From the NCBI GenBank assembly GCA_934670025.1, contig CAKUOS010000007.1:1-57446 (forward strand): a stretch of DNA of 57,446 nucleotides. The letters are read 5' to 3'. The position numbers and the translations under genes are program-made. Under the pieces are notes generated by a model, which worked only from the letters and a program-made list of their open reading frames with translations, did not search any database and was not told the DNA's origin. Below are positions 49,712-57,446 of this stretch, one piece after another; the first letter of the stretch is position 1; each line of letters opens with the position of its first letter. Source of the stretch: an uncultured Oscillospiraceae bacterium (GTDB lineage Bacteria; Bacillota; Clostridia; Oscillospirales; Oscillospiraceae).

Positions 49712-50568
49712 TGAAAAACAACGGCTTCGCCAAAGACCGCCGCTCGCATACCATCCTGACGGTCGTGTTTGCGATCATTGCCATCGCATACCTCTATCCG
49801 ATCTTCATCGTGCTGGTCAACTCGCTCAAGACCAATGCCTCCATCAACCTTGACACGTTCGCCTTCCCGACGAAGGACACCTTCATGGGCTTTGAGAACT
49901 ACATCAAGGGCATGACGTTCGGCAATTACCCGTTCTACAAGTCCGTGGAATACAGCCTGATGATCACGCTGCTGTCCGCGGCGCTGATTCTCATCTGCAC
50001 GTCCATGGCCGCGTGGTATATCTCCCGCGTCGACAGTACGATCTGCCGCGTGGTGTATTACCTGTGTGTGTTCTCGATGGTCGTGCCGTTCCAGATGGTC
50101 ATGTTCACGCTGGCCAAGACGGCTGATACGCTGAACCTCAACAAACCGTGGACCATCCCGGTCGTGTATCTCGGCTTCGGCGCAGGTCTTGCCGTGTTCA
50201 TGTTCACGGGATTTGTCAAGTCCATCCCGCGCTCCATTGAAGAGGCCGCCGTGATCGACGGCTGTACGCCGCTGCAAACGTTCTTCCAGGTCGTTCTGCC
50301 GATGATGAAGCCGACCTTCATCTCCGTCGGCGTGCTGGAGATCATGTGGGTCTGGAACGATTACCTCCTGCCGTATCTCGTGCTGGACATCAACGAGTTC
50401 CGTACCATCCCCATCCACATCCAGTATCTGCGCGGCAGCTACGGCTCGGTCGATATGGGCGCGACGATGGCGCTGATCCTGCTGTCCATCGTGCCGGTCG
50501 TCATCTTCTACCTGTGCTGCCAGAAATATATCATCAAGGGCGTGGCAGCCGGCGCCGTCAAGGGATAA
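49711..50568 (+). CDS. sugar ABC transporter permease (MalG-like)
   Basis: This 285-residue permease has six spans. It starts with a basic cytoplasmic tail, then ILTVVFAIIAIAYLYPIFIVLVNSLK. The EAA loop IPRSIEEAAVIDGCTPLQTFFQVVLPMMKP is near residue 180, and the end is YLCCQKYIIKGVAAGAVKG, typical of the MalG class. Its ATG overlaps the MalF-like stop (TAATG). It is the last transporter gene before a weak terminator and the LacI regulator. Confidence 0.92.
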   Translation: MKNNGFAKDRRSHTILTVVFAIIAIAYLYPIFIVLVNSLKTNASINLDTFAFPTKDTFMGFENYIKGMTFGNYPFYKSVEYSLMITLLSAALILICTSMAAWYISRVDSTICRVVYYLCVFSMVVPFQMVMFTLAKTADTLNLNKPWTIPVVYLGFGAGLAVFMFTGFVKSIPRSIEEAAVIDGCTPLQTFFQVVLPMMKPTFISVGVLEIMWVWNDYLLPYLVLDINEFRTIPIHIQYLRGSYGSVDMGATMALILLSIVPVVIFYLCCQKYIIKGVAAGAVKG

Positions 50569-50575
50569 TTTGCGC

Positions 50576-50614
50576 AAAAAATGCAGTTTCGTGTGGATTT
50601 TCTCTGCATTTTGT
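50576..50614 (+). terminator. weak terminator after the permease genes
   Basis: Stem AAAATGCAG/CTGCATTTT with a 17-base loop and only a short U-rich tail (GTATT). It would be leaky. Confidence 0.4.
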
Positions 50615-50637
50615 ATTATAGTTTCCTGTAGACTACA
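50594..50637 (+). promoter_or_regulatory. possible promoter and operator of the LacI-family gene
   Basis: TGGATT (50594-50599), a 17-bp spacer and TATAGT (50617-50622). TGTAGACTACA (50627-50637) is an eleven-base palindrome overlapping the expected start point, which could be an autoregulatory site. The -35 match is poor. Confidence 0.35.
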
Positions 50638-50661
50638 AAATAAGCAGAGGAGCTGCCGAAT

Positions 50662-51675
50662 ATGACGATCAGAGATCTTGCCCGCCTGAGCGGATACTCC
50701 CTCGGGACGGTGTCGCGTGTGCTCAACAACCAGCCGAACGTTTCCGAAAAGGCCCGAACCGCCATCCTTGCCATCGCGGAGGAGAGCGGCTTCGAGATCA
50801 ACGTCAGCGCGCAGCTTTTAAAGCAGCAGCGCTCCAATACCGTGCTCATCATCGTCAAGGGCACGGCCAACGAGATGTTCGCGTCCATGGTCGAGCAGCT
50901 GCAATCGCTGTTCTCGCGCACCGCGCATCCGCTGATCGTCGACTTCATCGACGAGGACGACAACGAAGTCCTGCGCGCCGTCAGACTCTGCCGCGAGCGC
51001 AAGCCGGCCGGCTTGATGTTCCTCGGCGGCAGCAACCGCAACTTTGTCGAGGATTTCGGCAAGATTCAGGTCCCGGCCGTGCTCGTTACCAACGACGCGA
51101 GCGATCTGCCGTTTGAAAACCTCTCCAGCGTCTCGACGGACGACCGCAGCGGTGCGGCCAGCGCGGTCGACTACCTGATCCGCAGCGGCCACCGCGCCAT
51201 TGCCGTCCTCGGCGGCGACCGGTCGCTGTCCGATACGTCGGCGCTGCGCTACCGCGGCTGTGTCGAGGCGTTCGAGGCCAACGGGCTGGCATTCGACGAG
51301 CAGCGCTTTTACCACACCGGCCGCTACAGCTACGAATTCGGCTACAGCGGGATGCAGGCCGTCCTGCGTGCCACGCCGCAGGTGACTGCCGTGTTCGCAA
51401 TGGCGGACGTCATCGCCATCGGCGCGATGCGCGCGCTGGCCGACGCCGGTCTGCGCGTCCCGGAGGATATCTCCGTCGTCGGCTACGACGGGCTGAAGAT
51501 CGGCAGCTTTTATACGCCGAAGCTCTCGACTGTCGCGCAGTCTGTGGAGCTTCTGGCCCGGCGCAGCTTCGTCGTTCTGACGGACTGCGTCGAAAACGGC
51601 GGCTCTGCCCGCCATATTACCGTTCCGTTTACGCTTCTCGATCGGGAAAGCGTCCGAAAATTGGAGCCTCGCTGA
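50662..51675 (+). CDS. LacI-family transcriptional regulator
   Basis: This 337-residue repressor has a helix-turn-helix at residues 2-25 (TIRDLARLSGYSLGTVSRVLN) and the hinge helix (VSEKARTAILAIAEESGF). The periplasmic-binding-like core has AGLMFLGGSNRNF, DDRSGAASAVDYLIRSGHRAIAVLGG, YSGMQAVLRATPQVTAVFAMAD and DISVVGYDGLKIGSFYTPKLSTV. It probably senses a maltodextrin-derived sugar and controls the flanking genes; the palindrome at 47224 is a fitting operator. Confidence 0.92.
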   Translation: MTIRDLARLSGYSLGTVSRVLNNQPNVSEKARTAILAIAEESGFEINVSAQLLKQQRSNTVLIIVKGTANEMFASMVEQLQSLFSRTAHPLIVDFIDEDDNEVLRAVRLCRERKPAGLMFLGGSNRNFVEDFGKIQVPAVLVTNDASDLPFENLSSVSTDDRSGAASAVDYLIRSGHRAIAVLGGDRSLSDTSALRYRGCVEAFEANGLAFDEQRFYHTGRYSYEFGYSGMQAVLRATPQVTAVFAMADVIAIGAMRALADAGLRVPEDISVVGYDGLKIGSFYTPKLSTVAQSVELLARRSFVVLTDCVENGGSARHITVPFTLLDRESVRKLEPR

Positions 51676-51742
51676 GCGCCGCGCGCTTCTGGCACGCGGC
51701 GGGTGCGGACTCCCGCAATCAGCGTGTTTAAAGAGTGATAGT

Positions 51743-53224
51743 ATGAAAAGAAGCAGTGGAATCCTGATGCACATCACCTCGCTGCCGTCCGATTACGGCA
51801 TCGGCAACATGGGGAAGGCCGCGTTCGACTTTGTCGATTTTCTGAAGGCCGCGAAGCAGTCCTATTGGCAGATCCTGCCCATCAACCCGCCCGGATACGG
51901 CGATTCGCCGTATCAGGCGTTCTCGACGTTCGCCGGGAATCCGTATCTTATCGATCCTGCGCAGCTTGCCGCGGCCGGGCTTCTCACGCAGGAGGAGCTT
52001 GACGCAGTTGCCTGGGGCAGCCGCGCCGATCAGGTCGATTATTCGTGTATGTACACGCAGCGGCTGCGGTTGCTGCACCAGGCGTGGAACCGTTTCCGCA
52101 AAGCCCCGGACGCGGGGTTCGAGCCGTATGTCCGCGAACAGAGCTGGTGGCTCGACGAGTATGTGCTCTTTATGGCCGTCAAGGCCCATTTCGGCGACGG
52201 ACCGTGGCTGGAATGGCCGCTGGATATCCGCCTGCATCAGCCCGCCGCAATGGCGCATTACCGCGAACTTCTGCACGACGAGCTGCAATTCCACCGGTTT
52301 TTGCAGTATGAATTCCACTGCCAGTGGCAGCGGCTGCGCGCATACGCGCATGAAAACGGCGTGCGGATCATCGGCGATATCCCCATCTATGTGCCGCTGG
52401 ACTCGGCCGACGTCTGGTCGCATCCGGAGAATTTCCAGCTCACGCGCACGCGCCGTCCGCGCGTGGTCGCGGGCTGCCCGCCCGACGGCTTCAACGCTAA
52501 CGGCCAGTACTGGGGCAACCCCATCTACGATTGGGCCCATATGGAGCAGACCGGCTTCCGCTGGTGGATGGATCGCCTGCGCGCGGCAGGGGAGAACTTC
52601 GACGTCGTGCGCATCGATCACTTCCGCGGCATCGAGAGCTACTGGTCGATCCCGGCGGCCAACCGCACTGCCCGCAAGGGCCAGTGGGTCAAAGGCCCGG
52701 GCATGAAGCTCATCCGCGCCATCCGCGAAAACTGCCCCGATACGGAGTTCATCGCCGAGGATCTCGGTTTCCTGACGCCCGAGGTGCAGCAGCTCGTCAA
52801 GGATTCCGGTTTCCCGGGCATGAAGGTGCTGGAATTCGCGTTCGATCCGCGCGAGCCGAGCAACTATCTGCCAGACCGTTACAATGAAAACAGCATCTGC
52901 TACACCGGCACGCATGACAACGAGACGCTCATCCAGTGGTGCGAGGGACTTGACGCTGAATCTGACGCCTATGCGCGTGAATATCTCGGCATTACCGCAG
53001 AAGACGACCTGCCCGACGCCATCATCGAGGCCGGTATGCAGTCCAAAGCGCAGCTCTTCGTCATGCAGATGCAGGATCATTTGCGGCTGGGCAAAGAGGC
53101 CCGCATGAACGAGCCCGGCAGGCTCCTGCCGTCCAACTGGCGCTGGCGGATGCTGCCCGGTGCGGCGGATGCGGCGCTGGCCGAAAAAATTGCAGGTTTG
53201 ACACAGCGTGCAAACCGTGTATAA
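51743..53224 (+). CDS. malQ: 4-alpha-glucanotransferase
   Basis: This 493-residue GH77 amylomaltase opens KRSSGILMHITSLPSDYGIGNMG. The catalytic nucleophile is Asp292 in VVRIDHFRGIESYW, the acid/base Glu339 is in FIAEDLGFLTPEV, and the third acidic residue is in CYTGTHDNETLIQW. It rearranges maltodextrins, producing longer chains for phosphorolysis plus glucose. The ribosome site (AAAGAG) is modest. The coding sequence ends inside the promoter of glgP: its TAA stop overlaps the -10 box. Confidence 0.95.
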   Translation: MKRSSGILMHITSLPSDYGIGNMGKAAFDFVDFLKAAKQSYWQILPINPPGYGDSPYQAFSTFAGNPYLIDPAQLAAAGLLTQEELDAVAWGSRADQVDYSCMYTQRLRLLHQAWNRFRKAPDAGFEPYVREQSWWLDEYVLFMAVKAHFGDGPWLEWPLDIRLHQPAAMAHYRELLHDELQFHRFLQYEFHCQWQRLRAYAHENGVRIIGDIPIYVPLDSADVWSHPENFQLTRTRRPRVVAGCPPDGFNANGQYWGNPIYDWAHMEQTGFRWWMDRLRAAGENFDVVRIDHFRGIESYWSIPAANRTARKGQWVKGPGMKLIRAIRENCPDTEFIAEDLGFLTPEVQQLVKDSGFPGMKVLEFAFDPREPSNYLPDRYNENSICYTGTHDNETLIQWCEGLDAESDAYAREYLGITAEDDLPDAIIEAGMQSKAQLFVMQMQDHLRLGKEARMNEPGRLLPSNWRWRMLPGAADAALAEKIAGLTQRANRV

Positions 53225-53225
53225 T
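53198..53225 (+). promoter_or_regulatory. promoter of glgP, inside the end of malQ
   Basis: Consensus TTGACA (53198-53203) and TATAAT (53220-53225) with a 16-bp spacer. The malQ stop codon (53222-53224) is part of the -10 box. Confidence 0.75.
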
Positions 53226-53244
53226 ACCCTTGAAAAACGTTCTG

Positions 53245-53283
53245 GCGTCCACCCATTCCAGGCCGGAAGGGTGGACGCTTTTT
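53245..53283 (+). terminator. terminator or attenuator between malQ and glgP
   Basis: GCGTCCACCC (53245-53254) pairs with GGGTGGACGC (53269-53278), followed by TTTTT. It lies about 13 bp after the expected start point of the glgP promoter, so it acts on both the malQ transcript and the glgP leader. Confidence 0.8.
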
Positions 53284-53324
53284 GAAATGCGGCGTTTTGC
53301 CGCAAACCCAGGAAGGAGTCATCT

Positions 53325-55658
53325 ATGAGCGAATATTCAGAACGGATCGTCCGACAGACGGAGGCGCTTCTGCACTTCCAGCACGATGAAACATTGCAGG
53401 AGACGACGCCTGAGCGTCTGCATGAGGCGCTGGGCCAGGTCGTCATGATGGAGATCAGCGACAACTGGACGAAAACGAAGCGCCGTCAGGCCGCGAACCG
53501 CCGCGCGTACTATTTTTCCGCGGAGTATCTCGTCGGCCGTCTGGTCTACAGCAACCTTTTCAACCTCGGCATTCTGCGCGAGGTGAAGCGGGCGTTCGCG
53601 GAAAAGGGCGTCGACCTTGCGTGCCTTGAGCATATCGAGGACGCCGCGCTCGGCAACGGCGGCCTCGGGCGGCTGGCTGCGTGCTTCCTCGATTCGGCCG
53701 CGACGCTCGACCTGCCGCTCAGCGGCTACGGTCTGCGGTACCGCTTCGGCCTGTTCAAGCAGTCGTTTGTCCATGGCTGCCAGCGTGAGGACGCCGACGA
53801 CTGGACCAAATACGGCGACCCGTGGAGCCACCGGCGCGACAAGCTGACCGTCAAGGTCAAATTTGCCGACCAGACCGTCAACTGCGTGCCGTATGATATG
53901 CCTGTCATCGGCTACGAGACGAAGACCGTCGGCACGCTGCGCCTGTGGCAGTGCGAGGCCGAGGAGGAGCTGAACTTCGACGCTTTCAACGCGCAGGACT
54001 ACGTCAAGGCACTCGAAACGAAGAACAGGGCCGAGGACATCACGCGCGTGCTGTACCCGAACGACTCGACGTGGGAAGGCAAGCGCCTGCGCATCAAGCA
54101 GCAGTATGTGCTCTCGAGCGCGTCGTTACAGGATATCCTGCGCGACTACCGCAAGCAGCACGGCGCGGATTTCTACCGTCTGCCGGAGTTTGTCGCCGTC
54201 CAGCTCAACGACACGCATCCCGCCATGTCCATCCCGGAGCTCATCCGTCTTCTGATGCTCGAGGGGCTCGATTTTGACGCCGCGTTCGAGATGGCACGCC
54301 GCGTCTTCTCCTACACGAACCACACCGTCATGTCCGAGGCGCTGGAAAAGTGGGATCTGGAGCTGCTCGGCTCCGTCGTCCCGGAAATCTGCGAGATCAT
54401 CCGCCGCATCGACGCAAAGCTCAAGAAGGAGCACCCGCATTCCGGGCTGTATGTCGTCAAGGACGGGCAGGCGCATATGGCGAACCTGTCGGTCTACGTC
54501 TCCACGGCCGTCAACGGCGTGGCGGAGATCCATTCGCAGATCCTCAAGGACGATCTGTTCAAAGACTGGTACGCCGTCTATCCCGAGCGCTTCCAGAACA
54601 AGACCAACGGCATCACGCCGCGCCGCTGGCTGGGCCTTTCGAACCCGGAGCTGTGCGGTCTGCTCGACAGCAAGGTCGGCGCCGGGTATCTGAAGGATCT
54701 CGGCCGCCTCGCGGGCCTGAAGGACGGCATCGACGAGATCACCGTCAAGCAGTTCAACGCCATCAAGCTCGAAAAGAAGCGCCAGCTCTGCAAGATCATC
54801 GCCGAGCACGAGGGCGTCACGCTCGATCCGAACTTCATCTTCGACGTGCAGGTCAAGCGTCTGCATGAGTATAAGCGCCAGCTGCTCAACGCGCTGGGCA
54901 TCATGGATCTGTATCTGTCCATCAAGGACGGCAGCCTCACCGACTTTACGCCGACGGCGTTCATCTTCGGCGCCAAGGCCGCGCCGGGCTATCGCCGTGC
55001 AAAAGCGATCATTCATTATGTCAACCGCGTGGCTGACCTTGTCAACAACGACCCGGCCATGGAAGGCGTCATGAAGGTCGTCTTCGTGCAGAACTATAAC
55101 TGCTCCTACGCCGAGCATATCATCCCGGCTGCGGACATCTCCGAGCAGATCTCGCCCGCAGGCACCGAGGCGTCCGGCACGGGCAACATGAAGCTCATGC
55201 TCAACGGTGCGGTGACGCTCGGTACGCTCGACGGCGCAAACGTCGAGATCGCCGAGCAGGCCGGGCGTGAAAACGAGTATATCTTCGGCGCGACGGTCGA
55301 GGAGATCGGCACGATCAAAGACAGCTACAACGCGCGCAGTTTCTATGAGGCGAACGCGAACCTGCGCCGCGCGGTCGACACGCTGATCGACGGCACCGTT
55401 CCCACCGACGAGGCCCAGCAGGAGCTCTATACGTCCCTGCTCGAGGGCGCAAGCTGGCACAAGCCCGATCAGTATTACCTGTTCTACGACTTTGACAGCT
55501 ATAAGAACGCACGTCTGACGGCCAACCGCGACTACCGCGATCGCATCGCCTTCGGCCGCAAGTGCCTGATGAACGTCGCCGCGGCGGGGAAATTCTCCTC
55601 CGACCGCACCATTCGGCAGTACGCCGAAGAAATCTGGCACATCAAACCGTGTAAATAA
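53325..55658 (+). CDS. glgP: glycogen/starch/alpha-glucan phosphorylase
   Basis: This 777-residue GT35 enzyme releases glucose 1-phosphate from alpha-1,4-glucans. It has ALGNGGLGRLAACFLDSAATL, AVQLNDTHPAMSIPEL, FQNKTNGITPRRWL, VKRLHEYKRQLLN and the pyridoxal-phosphate lysine at about residue 623 in EASGTGNMKLMLNG. It is slightly shorter than many bacterial members because the N-terminal part is trimmed. AAGGAG precedes the ATG. It completes the malQ-glgP pathway from imported maltodextrins. Confidence 0.96.
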   Translation: MSEYSERIVRQTEALLHFQHDETLQETTPERLHEALGQVVMMEISDNWTKTKRRQAANRRAYYFSAEYLVGRLVYSNLFNLGILREVKRAFAEKGVDLACLEHIEDAALGNGGLGRLAACFLDSAATLDLPLSGYGLRYRFGLFKQSFVHGCQREDADDWTKYGDPWSHRRDKLTVKVKFADQTVNCVPYDMPVIGYETKTVGTLRLWQCEAEEELNFDAFNAQDYVKALETKNRAEDITRVLYPNDSTWEGKRLRIKQQYVLSSASLQDILRDYRKQHGADFYRLPEFVAVQLNDTHPAMSIPELIRLLMLEGLDFDAAFEMARRVFSYTNHTVMSEALEKWDLELLGSVVPEICEIIRRIDAKLKKEHPHSGLYVVKDGQAHMANLSVYVSTAVNGVAEIHSQILKDDLFKDWYAVYPERFQNKTNGITPRRWLGLSNPELCGLLDSKVGAGYLKDLGRLAGLKDGIDEITVKQFNAIKLEKKRQLCKIIAEHEGVTLDPNFIFDVQVKRLHEYKRQLLNALGIMDLYLSIKDGSLTDFTPTAFIFGAKAAPGYRRAKAIIHYVNRVADLVNNDPAMEGVMKVVFVQNYNCSYAEHIIPAADISEQISPAGTEASGTGNMKLMLNGAVTLGTLDGANVEIAEQAGRENEYIFGATVEEIGTIKDSYNARSFYEANANLRRAVDTLIDGTVPTDEAQQELYTSLLEGASWHKPDQYYLFYDFDSYKNARLTANRDYRDRIAFGRKCLMNVAAAGKFSSDRTIRQYAEEIWHIKPCK

Positions 55659-55667
55659 GGAACAAAC

Positions 55668-55696
55668 AGCGCAAGACCGGAGAGCGGTCTTGCGCT
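55668..55696. repeat. stable hairpin after glgP without U-tract
   Basis: AGCGCAAGACC/GGTCTTGCGCT, 11 bp with a seven-base loop, lies ten bases after the stop codon. No T-run follows, so it is more likely a 3' stabilising structure or a leaky terminator. Confidence 0.5.
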
Positions 55697-55722
55697 GCTT
55701 GCGCGCAAAGGAATGGAAAACC

Positions 55723-57315
55723 ATGCTTGATTATGTGATCAAAAACGGGACCATTGTCGACGGTACGGGAAGTCCCGCCTACCGCGCCGACGTCGGCATT
55801 GCAAACGGCCGCATCGCCGGGATCGGCGATCTGTCTGCGGCCCCGGCCGGGACTGTCATCGACGCGGCAGGGAAGTACGTCACGCCCGGCTTCATTGACA
55901 TCCACCGCCACGCGGACGCGGCGCTGTTTCGCCCGGATTTCGGCGAAGCGGAGCTGCGGCAGGGGCTGACGAGCGTCGTCAACGGCAACTGCGGCCTGTC
56001 CGTCGCACCGTGCTGCGGGGAATTTGCGGCGCAGATCGAGGCGTATCTCACGCCCGTGACGGGAAGGCTGCCTGAAAATATTGATTTTTCGACGATCGGC
56101 ACGTATCTGGACGCGCTGAAGCGCACGCCGCTTCCCATCAACGCCGGAATGCTCGCCGGCAGCGGCACGACGCGCGCCTGCGCGGCGGGCTTTGAAACGC
56201 TGCGCCTTGACGAACGGCAGCAGCGCGCGTATCGCGCCATGCTCGGCCGCGCGCTGGAAGACGGCGCGCTCGGCGTCTCGCTCGGCCTCGGTTACGCACC
56301 GGATTGCTTTTACCGGACTGCGGAGCTGATCGACGCGCTCGCACCCATCGCGTACTCCGGTCTTCCGGTCGCGGTGCATATGCGGCAGGAGGGCAGCGGC
56401 GTCGTTGACGCACTCAAAGAGATGATCGCCGTTGCAAGGGCCATCCACACGCCGGTGGAGATCAGCCATCTGAAGTCCATCGGCCGGGGAAACTGGCGGC
56501 GCTGCACGCCCGAGATGCTGCGCCTGATGGACGAGGCGCGCGGAGACGGCGTGGACGTCGCCTGCGACGTCTATCCCTATACCGCGGGGTCGACCCAGCT
56601 GGTACACGTTCTGCCGCCAGAGAGCCAGCAGGGCGGTCTGGAGGCGCTGACGCGCAACCTGTCCGACGAATCCTTCCGCGAAATGCTCAAGTCGCGGATG
56701 CTGACCGGCAGCGACTTTGAAAATATCTCGCTGCTCGTCGGCTTTGAGAATATCGTCGTTTCGAGCGTCGCGGCAGAGGCTTTACGGCAGCTTGAGGGCA
56801 GAAACATCGCGGAAATTGCGGAAGAGCAGGGGAAAGACCCCTTTACCTGCCTGTTCGATCTGTTGCAGGCGGCGCACTGCGGCGTGTCGATGATCGACCG
56901 CATCGCCGATGAGGACGATATCTGCGATATCCTGCGCGATCCGTGCAGCTGCGTCATCTCCGACAGCACCTATCCCGACACAGGCCTGCTCCATCCGCGC
57001 GTCTACGGGACCTTCACGACGCTTCTGGAGCATTTTGTGCGCGAAACGCGCGTGCTTTCGCTCGAGTCGGCCATCCATAAGATCACGGCGCGGCCCGCGC
57101 GCATCATGAAGCTCAAAACGAAGGGCGCGCTTGTGGCGGGCATGGACGCCGACGTGTGCGTGTTCGATCTCGACCGCGTGCATACCCGCGCAACGTTCCA
57201 GAACCCGCGGCAGTGCTCCGAGGGGATCGATGACGTGTTGGTGAACGGCAGGGCCGCGATCTTAAACGGCGTGCCGACCGGCGAGAAGGCCGGCCGCGTG
57301 CTCACGCGCCGGTAA
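55723..57315 (+). CDS. N-acyl-D-amino-acid deacylase-like amidohydrolase
   Basis: This 530-residue metal-dependent hydrolase is of the D-aminoacylase branch of the amidohydrolase superfamily. It has DYVIKNGTIVDGTGSPAYRADVGIANGRI, the metal pair HRHAD (61-65), the family-typical NGNCGLSVAP, HMRQEGSG, EISHLKSIGRGNW and CVISDSTYPDTGLLHPRVYGTF. The C-terminal beta-sandwich has GALVAGMDADVCVFDLD. It would remove acyl groups from N-acyl-D-amino acids or related amides. AAAGGAATGG precedes ATG 55723. Nothing in the neighbourhood suggests its true substrate. Confidence 0.9.
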   Translation: MLDYVIKNGTIVDGTGSPAYRADVGIANGRIAGIGDLSAAPAGTVIDAAGKYVTPGFIDIHRHADAALFRPDFGEAELRQGLTSVVNGNCGLSVAPCCGEFAAQIEAYLTPVTGRLPENIDFSTIGTYLDALKRTPLPINAGMLAGSGTTRACAAGFETLRLDERQQRAYRAMLGRALEDGALGVSLGLGYAPDCFYRTAELIDALAPIAYSGLPVAVHMRQEGSGVVDALKEMIAVARAIHTPVEISHLKSIGRGNWRRCTPEMLRLMDEARGDGVDVACDVYPYTAGSTQLVHVLPPESQQGGLEALTRNLSDESFREMLKSRMLTGSDFENISLLVGFENIVVSSVAAEALRQLEGRNIAEIAEEQGKDPFTCLFDLLQAAHCGVSMIDRIADEDDICDILRDPCSCVISDSTYPDTGLLHPRVYGTFTTLLEHFVRETRVLSLESAIHKITARPARIMKLKTKGALVAGMDADVCVFDLDRVHTRATFQNPRQCSEGIDDVLVNGRAAILNGVPTGEKAGRVLTRR

Positions 57316-57325
57316 ATAAAAAAGA

Positions 57326-57356
57326 ACAGGCGCTGCAAATGCAGCGCCTGTTTTGC
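57326..57356. terminator. bidirectional terminator between the amidohydrolase and gap genes
   Basis: ACAGGCGCTGC-AAAT-GCAGCGCCTGT, T-rich on the plus side and TTCTTTTTTATTT on the minus side. It serves two convergent genes. Confidence 0.88.
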
Positions 57357-57367
57357 TATGCCTGAGA

Positions 57368-57446
57368 TCAGCCCAGCTCGGAGAAGTACTTGATGGTGCG
57401 GACCATCTGGCTGGTGTAGGAGTTCTCGTTGTCGTACCAGGAGACG
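57368..57446 (-). CDS. gap: glyceraldehyde-3-phosphate dehydrogenase, C-terminal end only
   Basis: The last 25 codons of a minus-strand gene are visible. They read VSWYDNENSYTSQMVRTIKY and end YFSELG, the highly conserved C-terminal helix region of GapA (the WYDNE motif). The rest lies outside the window. It faces the amidohydrolase gene across a shared terminator. Confidence 0.93.
   Translation of the reverse strand, partial: VSWYDNENSYTSQMVRTIKYFSELG

Noticed and set aside
51728..53464. 578-codon minus-strand ORF opposite malQ
   Set aside because: Antisense shadow crossing two gene boundaries and a terminator.

Overview
The window is a GC-rich (roughly 60% G+C by eye) chromosomal segment from a spore-forming Firmicute. 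It most likely comes from the class Clostridia, in the Oscillospiraceae/Ruminococcaceae sphere. Supporting signs are T-box leaders in front of leuS and pheST, a lysine riboswitch, ireB, the sporulation genes spoVAD/spoVAE and gerW/ytfJ, AddAB in place of RecBCD, an scpA-scpB-DUF2953-ytfJ-dacF-rluB gene order, and consensus TTGACA-17-TATAAT promoters. No prophage, integrase, CRISPR array or complete insertion sequence was seen. The genus is inference.

Layout. 1-3.1 kb: a truncated tRNA-Arg and a large M16C metallopeptidase. 3.1-11.6 kb, all minus strand: a nucleoside salvage cluster made of a BMP-type lipoprotein, an ATPase, two permeases and two inosine/uridine-type nucleoside hydrolases, with an HdeD-like membrane protein upstream. 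Dispersed repeats lie between some of these genes. 11.7-23.4 kb, plus strand: smc-ftsY-rdgB-yhbY-nadD/yqeK-LCP-rsfS, then a T-box-controlled leuS, then rpsU. 23.4-30.3 kb: addB-addA. 30.3-32.7 kb, minus: a Q/N-rich 41-residue ORF, spoVAE, spoVAD, a 266-bp MITE-like element and a conserved hypothetical gene. 32.7-35.7 kb, plus: a lysine riboswitch and an amino-acid ABC importer. 35.7-36.6 kb: a 900-bp gap holding three tandem promoter-RNA-terminator units that I could not assign to any known RNA family. 36.6-41.5 kb, minus: ireB, pheT, pheS with a T-box, and a TetR regulator. 41.5-46.4 kb, plus: site-2-protease-like M50, scpA, scpB, DUF2953, ytfJ, dacF, rluB. 46.4-47.0 kb: yesL, minus. 47.2-57.3 kb, plus: a maltodextrin cluster (binding protein, two permeases, LacI regulator, malQ, glgP), then a D-aminoacylase-like amidohydrolase. 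The window ends inside gap (GAPDH).

How the genes work together. The nucleoside cluster imports nucleosides and splits them into base and ribose. The lysine riboswitch makes its ABC importer a probable lysine transporter. The maltodextrin cluster imports oligosaccharides, rearranges them with MalQ and phosphorolyses them with GlgP; a perfect LacI-type palindrome just downstream of the malE promoter is the likely site of the local LacI repressor. The smc-ftsY and scpAB operons supply the SMC-ScpAB condensin from two separate loci.

The strongest candidate for something undescribed is the small-RNA array at 35.78-36.55 kb. Three units each carry their own promoter with exact 17-bp spacing. They share two three-nucleotide-loop hairpins with compatible base changes, and the two longer units share an overall architecture and a conserved unpaired G-rich segment while their stem sequences differ.
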